Part shown: positions 25,435 to 33,776 of the stretch, piece after piece | Layout: every line of letters begins with the position of its first letter | Numbering within the stretch: the first letter of the stretch is position 1 | Source of the DNA: Campylobacterales bacterium | Lineage (GTDB): Bacteria > Campylobacterota > Campylobacteria > Campylobacterales > QNZT01 | Length of the DNA: 35,791 nucleotides | Direction of reading: 5' to 3' | Assembly: GCA_027066435.1 (NCBI GenBank) | Contig: JAMONX010000086.1 | Coordinates: 1-35,791, forward strand | Made by a program: the position numbers and the translations under genes | Notes under the pieces: model-generated | Databases searched by the model: none | Seen by the model: only the letters and a program-made list of their open reading frames with translations | Told to the model about the DNA's origin: nothing

Positions 25435-26442
25435 ATGAAATATACAGATTTAACATTAGCTGATAAAACAATTCTTATAACAGGTGGAGCTGGTTTTATT
25501 GGTAGTAACTTAGCTTTTTATTTTCAAGATAACCATCCAGATGCAAAAATAGTAATTTTGGATATTTTTAGAAGTGGAAAAACTTTTGAAAATGGTAACT
25601 TAAAAAGCTTTGGACACTTTAAAAACTTGATAGGTTTTAACGGCGAGGTAATCGCTGGGGATATAAATGATAAAGAGATTTTAGAGAAATTAAAAGCTTA
25701 TGATTTTGATTATATTTTTCATCAAGCTGCAATTTCAGATACAACTGTAGCTAATCAGGCTTTGATGATAGAGACAAATGTAAATGCTTTTAAAAACTAT
25801 CTCGATCTTGCACAAGATGCAGATGCTGTTATGGTATATGCATCTAGTGGAGCAACCTATGGAAATGCTCCTTCTCCTCAAACAGTAGGTAAAGAATCTC
25901 CCGAAAATGTTTATGGATTTTCTAAACTTATGATGGATAATATAGCTTATAAATATATGTCAAAATATCCACAGATGCATATCGTGGGGCTTAGATACTT
26001 TAATGTTTATGGACCTAGAGAGTATTTTAAAAACACAACCGCTTCTATGGTTTTACAACTAGGACTTCAGATACTATCTGGAAAAACTCCAAGACTTTTT
26101 TACGATTCTGATAAAATTTTGAGAGACTTTATTTATATAGAAGATATTATCCAAGCAAACATAAAAGCTATGGTGTCTGAAAATAGAGGGGTTTACAATG
26201 TAGGTACAGCAAAACCTAGAAGTTTTCAAGATATTGCAGATATTTTACAATGTGAGTTGGGTGTAGATTTGGGAACTGAGTATTTTAAAAATCCTTATGT
26301 CGGGTATCAGACACATACTGAAGCCAATATTTTGATGACAAAAGAGTATCTGGAGTTTGAGCCAAATTTCACTCTTGAAGATGGTATAAAAGCTTATGTT
26401 TGTGAAATTAAAAATATTTATGAAAAAGAGGTTAAATGCTAG
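25435..26442 (+). CDS. hldD: ADP-L-glycero-D-manno-heptose 6-epimerase
   Basis: A 335-residue short-chain dehydrogenase of the extended type: GGAGFIGSN cofactor loop (residues about 17-25), YASSGATYG active-site strand, and the catalytic Tyr160-x3-Lys164 pair in YGFSK. It performs the last step of ADP-heptose formation, converting ADP-D-glycero-D-manno-heptose to the L-glycero form for LPS inner core. It heads the hldD-hldE-gmhA operon and its stop overlaps the hldE start by seven bases. Length and motifs are typical of Campylobacterota HldD. Cytosolic. Confidence 0.92.
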   Translation: MKYTDLTLADKTILITGGAGFIGSNLAFYFQDNHPDAKIVILDIFRSGKTFENGNLKSFGHFKNLIGFNGEVIAGDINDKEILEKLKAYDFDYIFHQAAISDTTVANQALMIETNVNAFKNYLDLAQDADAVMVYASSGATYGNAPSPQTVGKESPENVYGFSKLMMDNIAYKYMSKYPQMHIVGLRYFNVYGPREYFKNTTASMVLQLGLQILSGKTPRLFYDSDKILRDFIYIEDIIQANIKAMVSENRGVYNVGTAKPRSFQDIADILQCELGVDLGTEYFKNPYVGYQTHTEANILMTKEYLEFEPNFTLEDGIKAYVCEIKNIYEKEVKC

Positions 26443-27842
26443 ATAAAAAACCAAATATTTTAGTCATTGGTGATTTGATGATAGATCACTACCTTTGGGG
26501 AAAATGTGACCGTATTTCTCCTGAAGCCCCAGTTCAAGTTGTTGATGTACAAAGAGAAGAATATCTTATGGGCGGAGCTGGAAATGTTATAAATAACTTG
26601 CTCTCTTTGGGTGCAAATGTAGGTGTATGTTCAGTTATCGGAGATGATGATAATGGTGAATTTATAGGGCAAAGAATTGGGCAAAAAGGTGTTAGAAAAG
26701 AGGGATTAACAATCCAAAAAGGGAGAAAAACCACTAAAAAAAGCAGAATCATAGCTCTCTCACAACAGATAGTAAGAGTTGATAAAGAGGATAAAGAGGA
26801 TATCTCAAAAGAGTCGCAAGAGTTGATTCTTCTTAGAGTCAAAATCATACTTGACTTTTACGATGCAGTTTTACTCTCTGATTATGCAAAAGGAGTATTA
26901 ACTCCATGGCTTACAAAGTCAATCATAGAGCTTGCAAATTCAAAACAAAAACCAGTTTTAGTTGATCCCAAAGGGAGTGATTATACAAAATACACAGGTG
27001 CAACACTCATCACTCCAAATAAAAAAGAGGCTTCAATCGCTTCAAATATTGATATTTCAGATGATAAAGAGCTATTAAAAGCTGGAACTTTATTAAAAAA
27101 TAATTTAAATCTTAGATATGCTTTGATTACACTTTCAGAAGATGGTATGGCTATATTTGAAGAAGGTATGACAAAAATCCCCACAGTTGCAAGAGAAGTT
27201 TATGATGTTACTGGTGCGGGAGATACTGTTTTGGCATCTCTTGGGTTTGCTCTTAGTATTGGAAAAGATATCTTTGAGGCTGCAAACTTTGCAAACTCTG
27301 CAGCTGCTGTTGTTGTGGGTAAGATTGGGAGTGCTACGGTTTCGCATGAGGAGATAGCACTGTATGAGCATAGTTTGCATAAACAAAGCAGTAGCTCTAA
27401 GATAAAAACTATTGATGAGATAACATCTTGTTTGAATGCTCAAGATAAAAAGATTGTTTTTACAAATGGTTGTTTTGATATCCTTCACACAGGTCATGTA
27501 AAGTATCTTGAAGAGGCTAAAAGTTATGGGGATATTTTGGTAGTTGGGTTAAACTCTAATGACTCTGTGAAAAGGCTAAAGGGAGAGAATCGTCCAATAA
27601 ATAGTTTATCTGATCGTGCAACTGTTTTGGCAGGTTTAGAGTCTGTTGATTTTGTGGTAGAGTTTAGTGATGATACTCCGTATAAACTCATAAAAAAGAT
27701 AGTTCCTGATATATTGGTAAAAGGTGGGGATTATGAAGGAAAAGAGGTAGTGGGAAGTGATATTGCAAAAGAGACAAGACTAGTAGAGTTTGTAGATGGC
27801 AAAAGTACAACAAAAATTATACAAAAGGCACAACAATCATGA
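26436..27842 (+). CDS. hldE: Bifunctional heptose-7-phosphate kinase / heptose-1-phosphate adenylyltransferase
   Basis: A 468-residue fusion. Residues about 1-310 are a PfkB-type kinase (MIDHYLWG near the start, GGAGNV loop, VTGAGD with catalytic Asp263). Residues about 340-468 are a nucleotidyltransferase with [13 protein letters not shown] (HTGH at 351-354) and VKGGDY. It makes heptose-1,7-bisphosphate and then ADP-heptose. The start lies inside the end of hldD, and the stop overlaps gmhA by four bases. The intervening phosphatase gene gmhB is not in the window. Confidence 0.93.
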   Translation: MLDKKPNILVIGDLMIDHYLWGKCDRISPEAPVQVVDVQREEYLMGGAGNVINNLLSLGANVGVCSVIGDDDNGEFIGQRIGQKGVRKEGLTIQKGRKTTKKSRIIALSQQIVRVDKEDKEDISKESQELILLRVKIILDFYDAVLLSDYAKGVLTPWLTKSIIELANSKQKPVLVDPKGSDYTKYTGATLITPNKKEASIASNIDISDDKELLKAGTLLKNNLNLRYALITLSEDGMAIFEEGMTKIPTVAREVYDVTGAGDTVLASLGFALSIGKDIFEAANFANSAAAVVVGKIGSATVSHEEIALYEHSLHKQSSSSKIKTIDEITSCLNAQDKKIVFTNGCFDILHTGHVKYLEEAKSYGDILVVGLNSNDSVKRLKGENRPINSLSDRATVLAGLESVDFVVEFSDDTPYKLIKKIVPDILVKGGDYEGKEVVGSDIAKETRLVEFVDGKSTTKIIQKAQQS

Positions 27843-28405
27843 TGGGAATGATAGATGACCAGATGCAAAGACATCTAAAAACAGCACAAAAAAGTACAGA
27901 TGAGATACAAAACTATATCTATACAGCATGTGTAATTATAACAGATACACTAGCAAAAGGAAACAAAGTAATGCTTTGTGGAAATGGTGGTTCAGCAGCA
28001 GATGCACAACACATAGCAGCAGAATTAACAGGACGATATAAAACAGATAGAAGAGGACTACCAGGTATTGCTCTTACTACTGATACATCAGCATTAACTG
28101 CTATTGGAAATGACTATGGATACGATAGAATATTTGACAGACAAGTAGAATCATTGGCAAAAGAGGGTGATTTACTCATAGGCATCTCAACAAGCGGAAA
28201 CTCAAAAAATGTAAACAATGCATTAAAAGCTGCCAAAAATTTAGGATGCAGAACTATAGGACTTAGTGGGCGTGATGGTGGAGGTATGAATGGACTTTGT
28301 GATGTAAATATTATTGTTCCATCAGATGATACACCTCGTATTCAGGAGATGCATATTTTGATAGGTCATATTATGTGTCAGGCGGTTGATGATTCGCTGG
28401 GTTAA
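27839..28405 (+). CDS. gmhA: Sedoheptulose-7-phosphate isomerase
   Basis: A 188-residue SIS-domain protein with [18 protein letters not shown] (GNGGS at 48-52, His58, Glu62), [10 protein letters not shown] and the C-terminal [12 protein letters not shown] helix that carries a catalytic/metal-site His. It makes D-glycero-D-manno-heptose-7-phosphate, the first step of the pathway finished by its two upstream neighbours. The ATG overlaps the hldE stop; a second ATG at 27842 is also possible. Confidence 0.92.
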   Translation: MMGMIDDQMQRHLKTAQKSTDEIQNYIYTACVIITDTLAKGNKVMLCGNGGSAADAQHIAAELTGRYKTDRRGLPGIALTTDTSALTAIGNDYGYDRIFDRQVESLAKEGDLLIGISTSGNSKNVNNALKAAKNLGCRTIGLSGRDGGGMNGLCDVNIIVPSDDTPRIQEMHILIGHIMCQAVDDSLG

Positions 28406-28553
28406 ATCCAGAAAAAAAAGGAAGTAATAATATTTAGATAATGAGAATTTTCTATAGACAAGAGTTATATTAAGTTCAAAGTAGTGTCTTTCAAATTGCC
28501 AAGTGCAATATCAGGGTGTATAGAGATATCACAAAGATAAGCACTACCTGCAC

Positions 28554-28955
28554 CTATAAGTTTGTTGTTCTTAAAAATGAAAATAAAACAATTCCCACAA
28601 CATCAGCCAATAAATCTCCAAAATCAAAAGTACGAGAGGGGATGTAGTATTGTGTAAGCTCTTCAAATACTGCAAAGATAAGAACGATGATTGCTCCAAG
28701 TTGCAAAGGAAAACCAAAGAAGCGTATAGATTTAAAATTTAAACCAAAATTTAGCAAAAATGCCATCACTCCATAAAGTGAAGCATGAGCAATTTTATCT
28801 CCATAGGGAATATGCCCTACCATTTTAAACGCAAAATTATAATCTGCACTATCTGCTAAAAAGATAATTCTTAAAATAAAAAGGAAAAATGCTAGTGGTA
28901 GAATGATACGAATCAATAAAGTTTTACTCATTTTAACAGCTTTAATATTTCTCAT
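28554..28955 (-). CDS. VanZ-like membrane protein
   Basis: A 133-residue protein with three to four membrane segments and the family signature: DKIAHASLYGVMAFLLN, then EELTQYYIPSRTFDFGDLLA and a closing membrane helix. VanZ-family proteins are envelope-related but poorly understood. It is the last gene of the tetR-aarF-vanZ operon, and its ATG overlaps the aarF stop by four bases. An internal ATG (MSKTLL) eight codons later is an alternative start. Coding-like sequence continues out of frame past the stop. Confidence 0.82.
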   Translation of the reverse strand: MRNIKAVKMSKTLLIRIILPLAFFLFILRIIFLADSADYNFAFKMVGHIPYGDKIAHASLYGVMAFLLNFGLNFKSIRFFGFPLQLGAIIVLIFAVFEELTQYYIPSRTFDFGDLLADVVGIVLFSFLRTTNL

Positions 28956-30262
28956 ATTCTCTTTTCTTTAAACTCATTCATCAACTCTACTGCAAACTGA
29001 GTATTAATCTTTGCACCCATCTTTTCAAACAATGCATAGTATCCAAGCAGTGTCCTATCAAGAAATATAAAAGTTTCATTGAGCATATGTACAGAGTTAG
29101 TTTGCTTTTTTTGCACCTCAAAGACCATCTCAAAGCCACGCTTGGAGAAGTTACTATTTTCTTTAAAATCATAAGAGTTGTCAATCATAGGTTCGATATA
29201 TAATCGATCAAGCGGTTTAATAACTTCACAGTAAAATGCTAAAGCCTCTTTGGTGTTCATCTGTTTAGGGATCATTTTAAGTTTTTGATACTGTTTTACA
29301 ATGGCTTCATCTTCTTGGTTTTCAAGGATTGCAAGATGCAAATTTGTATAGAGTTTCAAAAACTCATCATCTACCTTCTTAACACAACCAAAATTTATAA
29401 GTCCCAATTTACCATCTTCCATAAACAAAAAGTTCCCTGGATTTGGATCTGCATGAATGTGTTTGAAGTGGTAAAGTGAGTAAAAAAAGCTATCGATGAT
29501 AAGTTGTGCATAGGCATCTTTTTGTTTTTGTGTAGGATTACTTGCTAAATATGTTTCAAAACTTACTCCTTTTAAAAGTGAAGTAGTGAGTACTTTGTCC
29601 GTTGAAAGTTTATGATATACTTTAGGTATAACAATGTTTTTATTGTCCATATTTTCTTTGAAAAAGTCACAATTTTGTGCTTCTAGTATGTAATCTACCT
29701 CTTCATAAAGTCTCTCTTCTATTTCAGTAATGATATGGTCAACATTTTTTCCTTTGGCAAAGCGTTTGAGTCCAAAATGTATGAGACTCATGTCTGACTC
29801 TATACTTTTTTTAATACCTGGGTATTGTACTTTTACAGCTAATTGTTGATTATCTTTTGAAGCTTTGTGAACTTGCCCTAAACTAGCAGCTGCAAATGCA
29901 CTCATATCAAAACTATCAAAAGCATCTTGTGGATATACTCCAAGCTCTGTTTTGATGATTTTCCGTACTAATGCTCTGTTTATAGAAGGAATTGCATTAA
30001 ATGATTTGCTTATCTTTTCCAAATATGCAGGTGGTAAAAACGGCATACCAAGGGCAACTTGTTGTGCTATTTTTACAGAGATGCCCTTAAGCTCTCCTAA
30101 TGCATCAAAGATGATATCAGCTATCTCCTCATGATTTTGCTCTTTGTTACCATTGGTGATGAAGCGTTTGCTTTTTTTTGCTCCTATCTTTAGCAGGGCT
30201 TTCCCAAGAACTTTCCCACGAGAGAATTTACTTACAGGTAGTTGCTTATCCATTGAGTACAT
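28952..30262 (-). CDS. AarF/UbiB (ABC1) family atypical kinase, altered DFG motif
   Basis: A 436-residue ABC1/UbiB-family protein: the KGISVKIAQQ motif (the family's KxGQ segment), the Ala-rich nucleotide loop AAASLGQVHKA, the lysine strand LAVKVQYPGI, an EEVDYILEA acidic motif and the catalytic loop HADPNPGNF. The DFG-like motif reads INFG (Asn290) instead of the usual DFG, so the metal-binding Asp appears lost. Family members are ATPases/kinases tied to quinone or lipid biology. An ATG three codons downstream would reduce the overlap with tetR from 17 to 8 bases. It probably stands under TetR control. Confidence 0.85.
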   Translation of the reverse strand: MYSMDKQLPVSKFSRGKVLGKALLKIGAKKSKRFITNGNKEQNHEEIADIIFDALGELKGISVKIAQQVALGMPFLPPAYLEKISKSFNAIPSINRALVRKIIKTELGVYPQDAFDSFDMSAFAAASLGQVHKASKDNQQLAVKVQYPGIKKSIESDMSLIHFGLKRFAKGKNVDHIITEIEERLYEEVDYILEAQNCDFFKENMDNKNIVIPKVYHKLSTDKVLTTSLLKGVSFETYLASNPTQKQKDAYAQLIIDSFFYSLYHFKHIHADPNPGNFLFMEDGKLGLINFGCVKKVDDEFLKLYTNLHLAILENQEDEAIVKQYQKLKMIPKQMNTKEALAFYCEVIKPLDRLYIEPMIDNSYDFKENSNFSKRGFEMVFEVQKKQTNSVHMLNETFIFLDRTLLGYYALFEKMGAKINTQFAVELMNEFKEKRI

Positions 30263-30983
30263 TCCCGAGTTTTCGTTTTATTTTGGTAAGTGTCTGTTTT
30301 TTTGTAGTAAATTTTTCTAAACTAGAGAGCATGTGGGTTTTAAAGAAAAACATTCCAAGATCTCTAGTTTTGTTGAGTATATCAGAGTGTAAAAGTGCTT
30401 CAGTTACACCTAAAGAGTGATCGATAAATTGTGTAGTATTTTCAAACATCTCACTATCATCTTTCACCCAGTAAGCTATGACCATGATATAGTAGTCCCA
30501 AAAGAGTTTAGGCAAATGCTCCCTAAATGGTGGCTTTTCTATCTCTTTGGCTTCTATGGCGATACTTAACATCTCTTCCACTGTCTCTATAAAAAGTGTG
30601 TTGGTTTCATAAAGCTTCCCCATCTTAAGCCCAGAGGAGTGAAAAACCATATCAGCTACCTGTATGATAAACTCTCTATCTTCTAAGTATAGTTCAAGTT
30701 CCGTCTCTATAAGTGTTTGAAGCTGCTCCCTTAGTGTATAGGTGTGAAAATCCTCTATCTCTTGTAAAATAGTTACAGCCTCTTTATGTTTTTGCTCTAC
30801 ATAAGCATAAAGTAGTTTCTCTTTAGATGGAAAATAGTTATAGATAGTTGGGTTACTCACCCCTGCATTTTTAGCCATCTCTCGTAAAGATGCATTTTCA
30901 AAACCTTTTTCGATGATAAGATTCACAGCACACTGGAGTATTTTGAGTTTTGTTTTTTCTTTTGCAGATTGAGATACTTTCAT
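30246..30983 (-). CDS. TetR-family transcriptional regulator
   Basis: A 245-residue protein with an N-terminal TetR helix-turn-helix: KLKILQCAVNLIIEKGFENA, then SLREMAKNAGVSNPTIYNYF and PSKEKLLYAYVEQ. The alpha-helical C-terminal ligand domain has no recognisable ligand. It is the first gene of the operon with aarF and vanZ. A strong dyad over its own promoter implies autoregulation and control of the operon. The ATG is preceded by AAGGATTTA on the minus strand. Confidence 0.88.
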   Translation of the reverse strand: MKVSQSAKEKTKLKILQCAVNLIIEKGFENASLREMAKNAGVSNPTIYNYFPSKEKLLYAYVEQKHKEAVTILQEIEDFHTYTLREQLQTLIETELELYLEDREFIIQVADMVFHSSGLKMGKLYETNTLFIETVEEMLSIAIEAKEIEKPPFREHLPKLFWDYYIMVIAYWVKDDSEMFENTTQFIDHSLGVTEALLHSDILNKTRDLGMFFFKTHMLSSLEKFTTKKQTLTKIKRKLGNVLNG

Positions 30984-31003
30984 GTTAAATCCTTAAATAT
31001 TTA

Positions 31004-31053
31004 ACACAGTATAATATAAATATGGATATTTGTCAATATATATTATACTGTGT
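31004..31053 (-). promoter_or_regulatory. tetR operon promoter inside a 15-bp inverted repeat
   Basis: Arms ACACAGTATAATATA (31004-31018) and TATATTATACTGTGT (31039-31053) are perfect inverted copies around 20 bases. On the minus strand TTGACA (31036-31031), 17 bases and TATACT (31013-31008) form a near-consensus sigma-70 promoter. The near arm covers the -10, and the far arm begins three bases upstream of the -35. This is a typical geometry for TetR autorepression. Confidence 0.75.
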
Positions 31054-31183
31054 AAAGTAAATTAATAAAAATTCTAAATATTGTTGTAATAAGGATTTAT
31101 ACTCTAATCTTAACTAGATTCCAACCAAAGGCAAACTATACAATATCTCTTTTACCTATGTTTGATTATCAGTATGTTGATTT

Positions 31184-32047
31184 CTACTCTATCGGTACAT
31201 AAATCTCAGTTAAGAGTTTATCTTCACTTACTTCTTGAGGAGTATTTAGGTACTTTTCAAAAGGTGGTGCATCTCTAAATTTATACTCATTTTGCTCTAT
31301 CCATTGATATACTCCACTCCAACCATCAACAGCTTTTTCATAACCTCCTTTATATAGAACTGTTACATATTTTTCACCTACTATCTCTTTAGTACTAAAA
31401 CCTTGCTCTTTTAAAAAATCTATCTCTTTTTTATCCCAAGCAATTGCTGCATCATATCGTATATTTTCCTCAGCTGTAACAGATGGATCATCATGGCAGA
31501 TGCCGATTAATTCTGCATTTTTTATATCAAGGCTTATACTTGCACAATTTTTCTTATCTTTTAGTTTTTCACATAAACCATTTAACTCTTTTGAAAGTTC
31601 TTCCCATGCTATATCTGCACTTTTTTCATACCCTCCATTTTTTCTCACAAATACAACAAATGCCTCATTTCTATCTACTATTTTTGGTGTTTGCATCATC
31701 TTATCCTTATATTTTTGAAGCAGAGCAATTTGTCTGCTTTTATACTCTGTTGGAGTCATTCCAAATATCTTTTTAAAAGCTTTGTTAAAACCATTTGGTG
31801 TTTCAAATCCAGCTTCAAGTGCAATCTGGATGATTGACCTATCGTTGTTCATCATCTTTAAAGAGGCTTTTTCAAGTCTAAGCCTTGTTGCATAAGATAT
31901 CACTGACTCGCCAACGCTTGCTTTGAAGGCTCTACAAAAATGATAAGTAGAGTACCCAGCAACTCTAGCTAATGTCTCTACATCTAAATCATCATCCAGA
32001 TGTGTTTCAATGTAGTATAGAGTTTTTTCAATATGCCTATTCAACAT
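31184..32047 (-). CDS. AraC-family regulator with GyrI-like effector domain
   Basis: A 287-residue protein. Residues 1-110 are a double helix-turn-helix AraC domain at the N-terminus: DLDVETLARVAGYSTYHFCR and SIIQIALEAGFETPNGFNKA, then FKKIFGMTPTEYK. Residues about 115-287 form a GyrI/SOUL-like ligand domain (VGEKYVTVLYKGGYEKAVDGW, IEQNEYKFRDAPPFEKYLN, LLTEIYVPIE). This is the Rob/BmrR-type layout that senses small hydrophobic compounds. It is monocistronic, and its target genes are not evident here. The ATG has GGAGA six bases upstream. Confidence 0.88.
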   Translation of the reverse strand: MLNRHIEKTLYYIETHLDDDLDVETLARVAGYSTYHFCRAFKASVGESVISYATRLRLEKASLKMMNNDRSIIQIALEAGFETPNGFNKAFKKIFGMTPTEYKSRQIALLQKYKDKMMQTPKIVDRNEAFVVFVRKNGGYEKSADIAWEELSKELNGLCEKLKDKKNCASISLDIKNAELIGICHDDPSVTAEENIRYDAAIAWDKKEIDFLKEQGFSTKEIVGEKYVTVLYKGGYEKAVDGWSGVYQWIEQNEYKFRDAPPFEKYLNTPQEVSEDKLLTEIYVPIE

Positions 32048-32397
32048 CTCTCCTTATCAGTTTTGATAGTATTATTATAGATAATTTTTAAGAGTTTGTC
32101 TTGTCCATGATTGCTAAAAAATAGGTTATTGGTGATAGAGTCTACTTTATGCTTAGTGTGAGGAGTTGTTTTTATATTGTTTTTTATCTACATAACCAAA
32201 ACCTTCTTGCCAAAGTATCTTTTAATCATCAATTAATGCTATAGAGCGTCCCACTATATCTTTTTCATTCATCTCATGTCCTCTTTGAGATAAGCATAAT
32301 CTGGGTTAAAAGTATAATAGAAAATAATGAGCTACCATTTTTTATAAAGACAAGCTACAATTAAAAACTATGATCAAGACAACCAGAAGGCAAAACA
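32048..32397. other. Intergenic region, no intact gene
   Basis: About 350 bases without a credible gene. A 16-codon frame (MNEKDIVGRSIALIDD, minus strand, 32222-32272) and fragments in other frames look like decayed coding DNA but match nothing I recognise. It ends at the collapsed Crp-type gene. Confidence 0.45.
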
Positions 32398-32498
32398 ATG
32401 CAAAATTTAAAAAAAGAGTTAGAAAATCATATCATATAGCTTCATATCTAGGGATCGCTCCACAGACTTTAAGTAAGCTTAGAAGAGAAAAGTTTTGA
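32398..32498 (+). pseudogene. Crp/Fnr-type regulator collapsed to its two ends
   Basis: The 5' end has a good site (AGAAGG, seven bases, ATG) and reads MQNLKKELENHII before a stop. The 3' end, in another frame, reads KSYHIASYLGIAPQTLSKLR, then REKF and a stop. IASYLGI.PQ.LS.LR is the recognition-helix tail of Crp/Fnr family cyclic-nucleotide-binding regulators, which are about 190-220 residues long. Start and tail are now separated by a few bases, so nearly the whole gene was lost in one internal, out-of-frame deletion. The junction lies near the repeat atcatatcata. No product is expected. Confidence 0.6.
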
Positions 32499-32546
32499 CA
32501 CTAAGGCTTTTTAAAGTTTAGATTTGTTTTCATAAACTCCAATACA

Positions 32547-33299
32547 CTACCAAAAATTTATTGAATCATTTTTTAAAAAGACAAATCCCAACTTCTCACA
32601 TAGCTTATGCGATAAAACTCTTTTTCCTTTGATCTCTTTATTTATAAAATTTGTCTTATCAAATCCAAACTTTTTAGCATTTTGATCATATATCTCTTTT
32701 TTTGATCTATGCAGAGGTGCAACTACATTGTAAATACCTCTGCTTATATTTAACTCTATAAGATGCTTTATGACTCTTATAGCATCATCTCTATGAACAT
32801 AGTTTGTATAGTTATCATATAAGATGCTTTTTGAAGCACTATATTTTCCAGCTACTCTGTCGTATCCCATAAGTCCACCTAAACGAAGTATCAATACATT
32901 TGTAAGGTTTTTAGATAAAAATCTCTCAACTTCAAGCATGGGTGATGGATCTTTTATATCGTAAGAATCCTCTTCTTTTATATCACCCTCTTTTTGTGTG
33001 TAGATAGATGTAGAGCTAAGAAGTATCACATCTGTATCTTTTTGTATATTTTTTAAAAGAGACTCTATGGCTTCTTTGTAGAAGTTTTTTGGAGGAATCG
33101 CAATAATCAATACATCTGTATCAAAAAAAGAGGGTGATGTTGAAATATTTTCTAAACTTAGCATATATCTTTTCTTGATACGAAGTTTATTATAAGAGGC
33201 GATTGATTGTACGGAACCTTTTACGATATATCTTTTTTCTAACTCTAAAGCAAGAGGCTCTCCTAACCAACCACACCCAAAAATGCTTATTTGTTTCAA
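32547..33299 (-). CDS. YeeZ-like NAD(P)-binding epimerase/oxidoreductase
   Basis: A 250-residue protein with an N-terminal Rossmann motif (ISIFGCGWLGEPLALEL, GxGxxG), VLIIAIPPKN, a VILLSSTSIY strand, an extended-SDR-like NILILRLGG-type segment (LILRLGGLMGYDRVAGKY) and YVHRDDAI...IYNVVAP. These match the YeeZ/NAD-dependent-epimerase-like family, whose substrate is unknown; a classical YxxxK is not evident. The start is TTG with no ribosome site of its own. It overlaps the stop of a 16-residue leader ORF, suggesting coupled translation. Confidence 0.78.
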   Translation of the reverse strand: MKQISIFGCGWLGEPLALELEKRYIVKGSVQSIASYNKLRIKKRYMLSLENISTSPSFFDTDVLIIAIPPKNFYKEAIESLLKNIQKDTDVILLSSTSIYTQKEGDIKEEDSYDIKDPSPMLEVERFLSKNLTNVLILRLGGLMGYDRVAGKYSASKSILYDNYTNYVHRDDAIRVIKHLIELNISRGIYNVVAPLHRSKKEIYDQNAKKFGFDKTNFINKEIKGKRVLSHKLCEKLGFVFLKNDSINFW

Positions 33300-33346
33300 T
33301 TTTTTGTTTCTAATAGTAACATCAAGGCATGTTGTAAAATTTTCAT
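33296..33346 (-). CDS. Short leader ORF upstream of the YeeZ-like gene
   Basis: It reads MKILQHALMLLLETKN with a strong AAGGAAAA site seven bases before the ATG. Its TGA overlaps the TTG start of the next gene (TTGA). A minus-strand -10 TATAAT lies at 33372-33367. It probably carries ribosomes to the downstream TTG; a role as a regulatory peptide is possible but unsupported. Confidence 0.45.
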   Translation of the reverse strand: MKILQHALMLLLETKN

Positions 33347-33396
33347 AGATTTTTCCTTGGGCTCATATTATAATACAAAAAAATGAATCTAAGTGA

Positions 33397-33425
33397 ATGA
33401 CAAATGTTTTTAAAATTGTTATGCT
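33397..33425 (+). promoter_or_regulatory. Candidate promoter of the DUF2834-alkA-ogt operon
   Basis: ATGACA (33397-33402), 17 bases, TATGCT (33420-33425). The first ATG is at 33453 with AAAGGA upstream. It diverges from the minus-strand promoter of the leader ORF. Confidence 0.5.
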
Positions 33426-33452
33426 TTGGCAACTCAATCTTAAAGGATTTCT

Positions 33453-33776
33453 ATGCCAATAAAAAATATCTATCTATTGTTAGCAATCTTAGGTTTACTT
33501 CTGCCTTACTCTCTCTTTCTACCTTGGCTTTTAGAGTATGGTTTTGATTTTGGTCTATTTTTTGGAGAGCTGTTTATTAATGATATCGCAGGAACAGGTG
33601 GTTTAGATGTTTTGGCTGTAAGTATTGCTATTGTAACTTTTATCATAATTGAGAGTAAAGGGCTTGGTATAAAATACTTTTGGATAGCTATTGTTGCAAC
33701 ACTAATAGGTGTTGGTTTTGGGTTACCTCTGTTTTTATATATGAGAGAAATAATATTAGAAAAAATAAATCGATGA
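33453..33776 (+). CDS. DUF2834 small membrane protein
   Basis: A 107-residue protein with three membrane segments. It matches the DUF2834 pattern: an N-terminal ILGLLLPYSLFLPWL helix, a central GGLDVLAVSIAIVTF helix with the conserved Asp, then GVGFGLPLFLYMRE at the end. The function of the family is unknown. RBS AAAGGA precedes the ATG. The stop overlaps the alkA ATG (ATGA), so it is co-translated with the repair genes, though no functional link is evident. Confidence 0.82.
   Translation: MPIKNIYLLLAILGLLLPYSLFLPWLLEYGFDFGLFFGELFINDIAGTGGLDVLAVSIAIVTFIIIESKGLGIKYFWIAIVATLIGVGFGLPLFLYMREIILEKINR

Noticed and set aside
28395-28425. Possible terminator after gmhA (CTGGG/TCCAG with an A-run)
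   Set aside because: The homopolymer is A on the transcribed strand, so there is no U-tract, and the stem is only 4-5 pairs.
29285-29479. Plus-strand frames over the AarF-type gene
   Set aside because: Shadow frames of a well-supported kinase-like gene, without motifs or ribosome sites.
32222-32272. 16-codon minus-strand frame MNEKDIVGRSIALIDD
   Set aside because: Too short, without clear ribosome site or homology by eye; recorded only as possible decayed coding DNA.
33680-33772. N-terminal extension of the AlkA-like protein
   Set aside because: It lies fully inside the DUF2834 gene in another frame and encodes a Cys/Trp-rich stretch unlike the family; the ATGA overlap start at 33773 fits.
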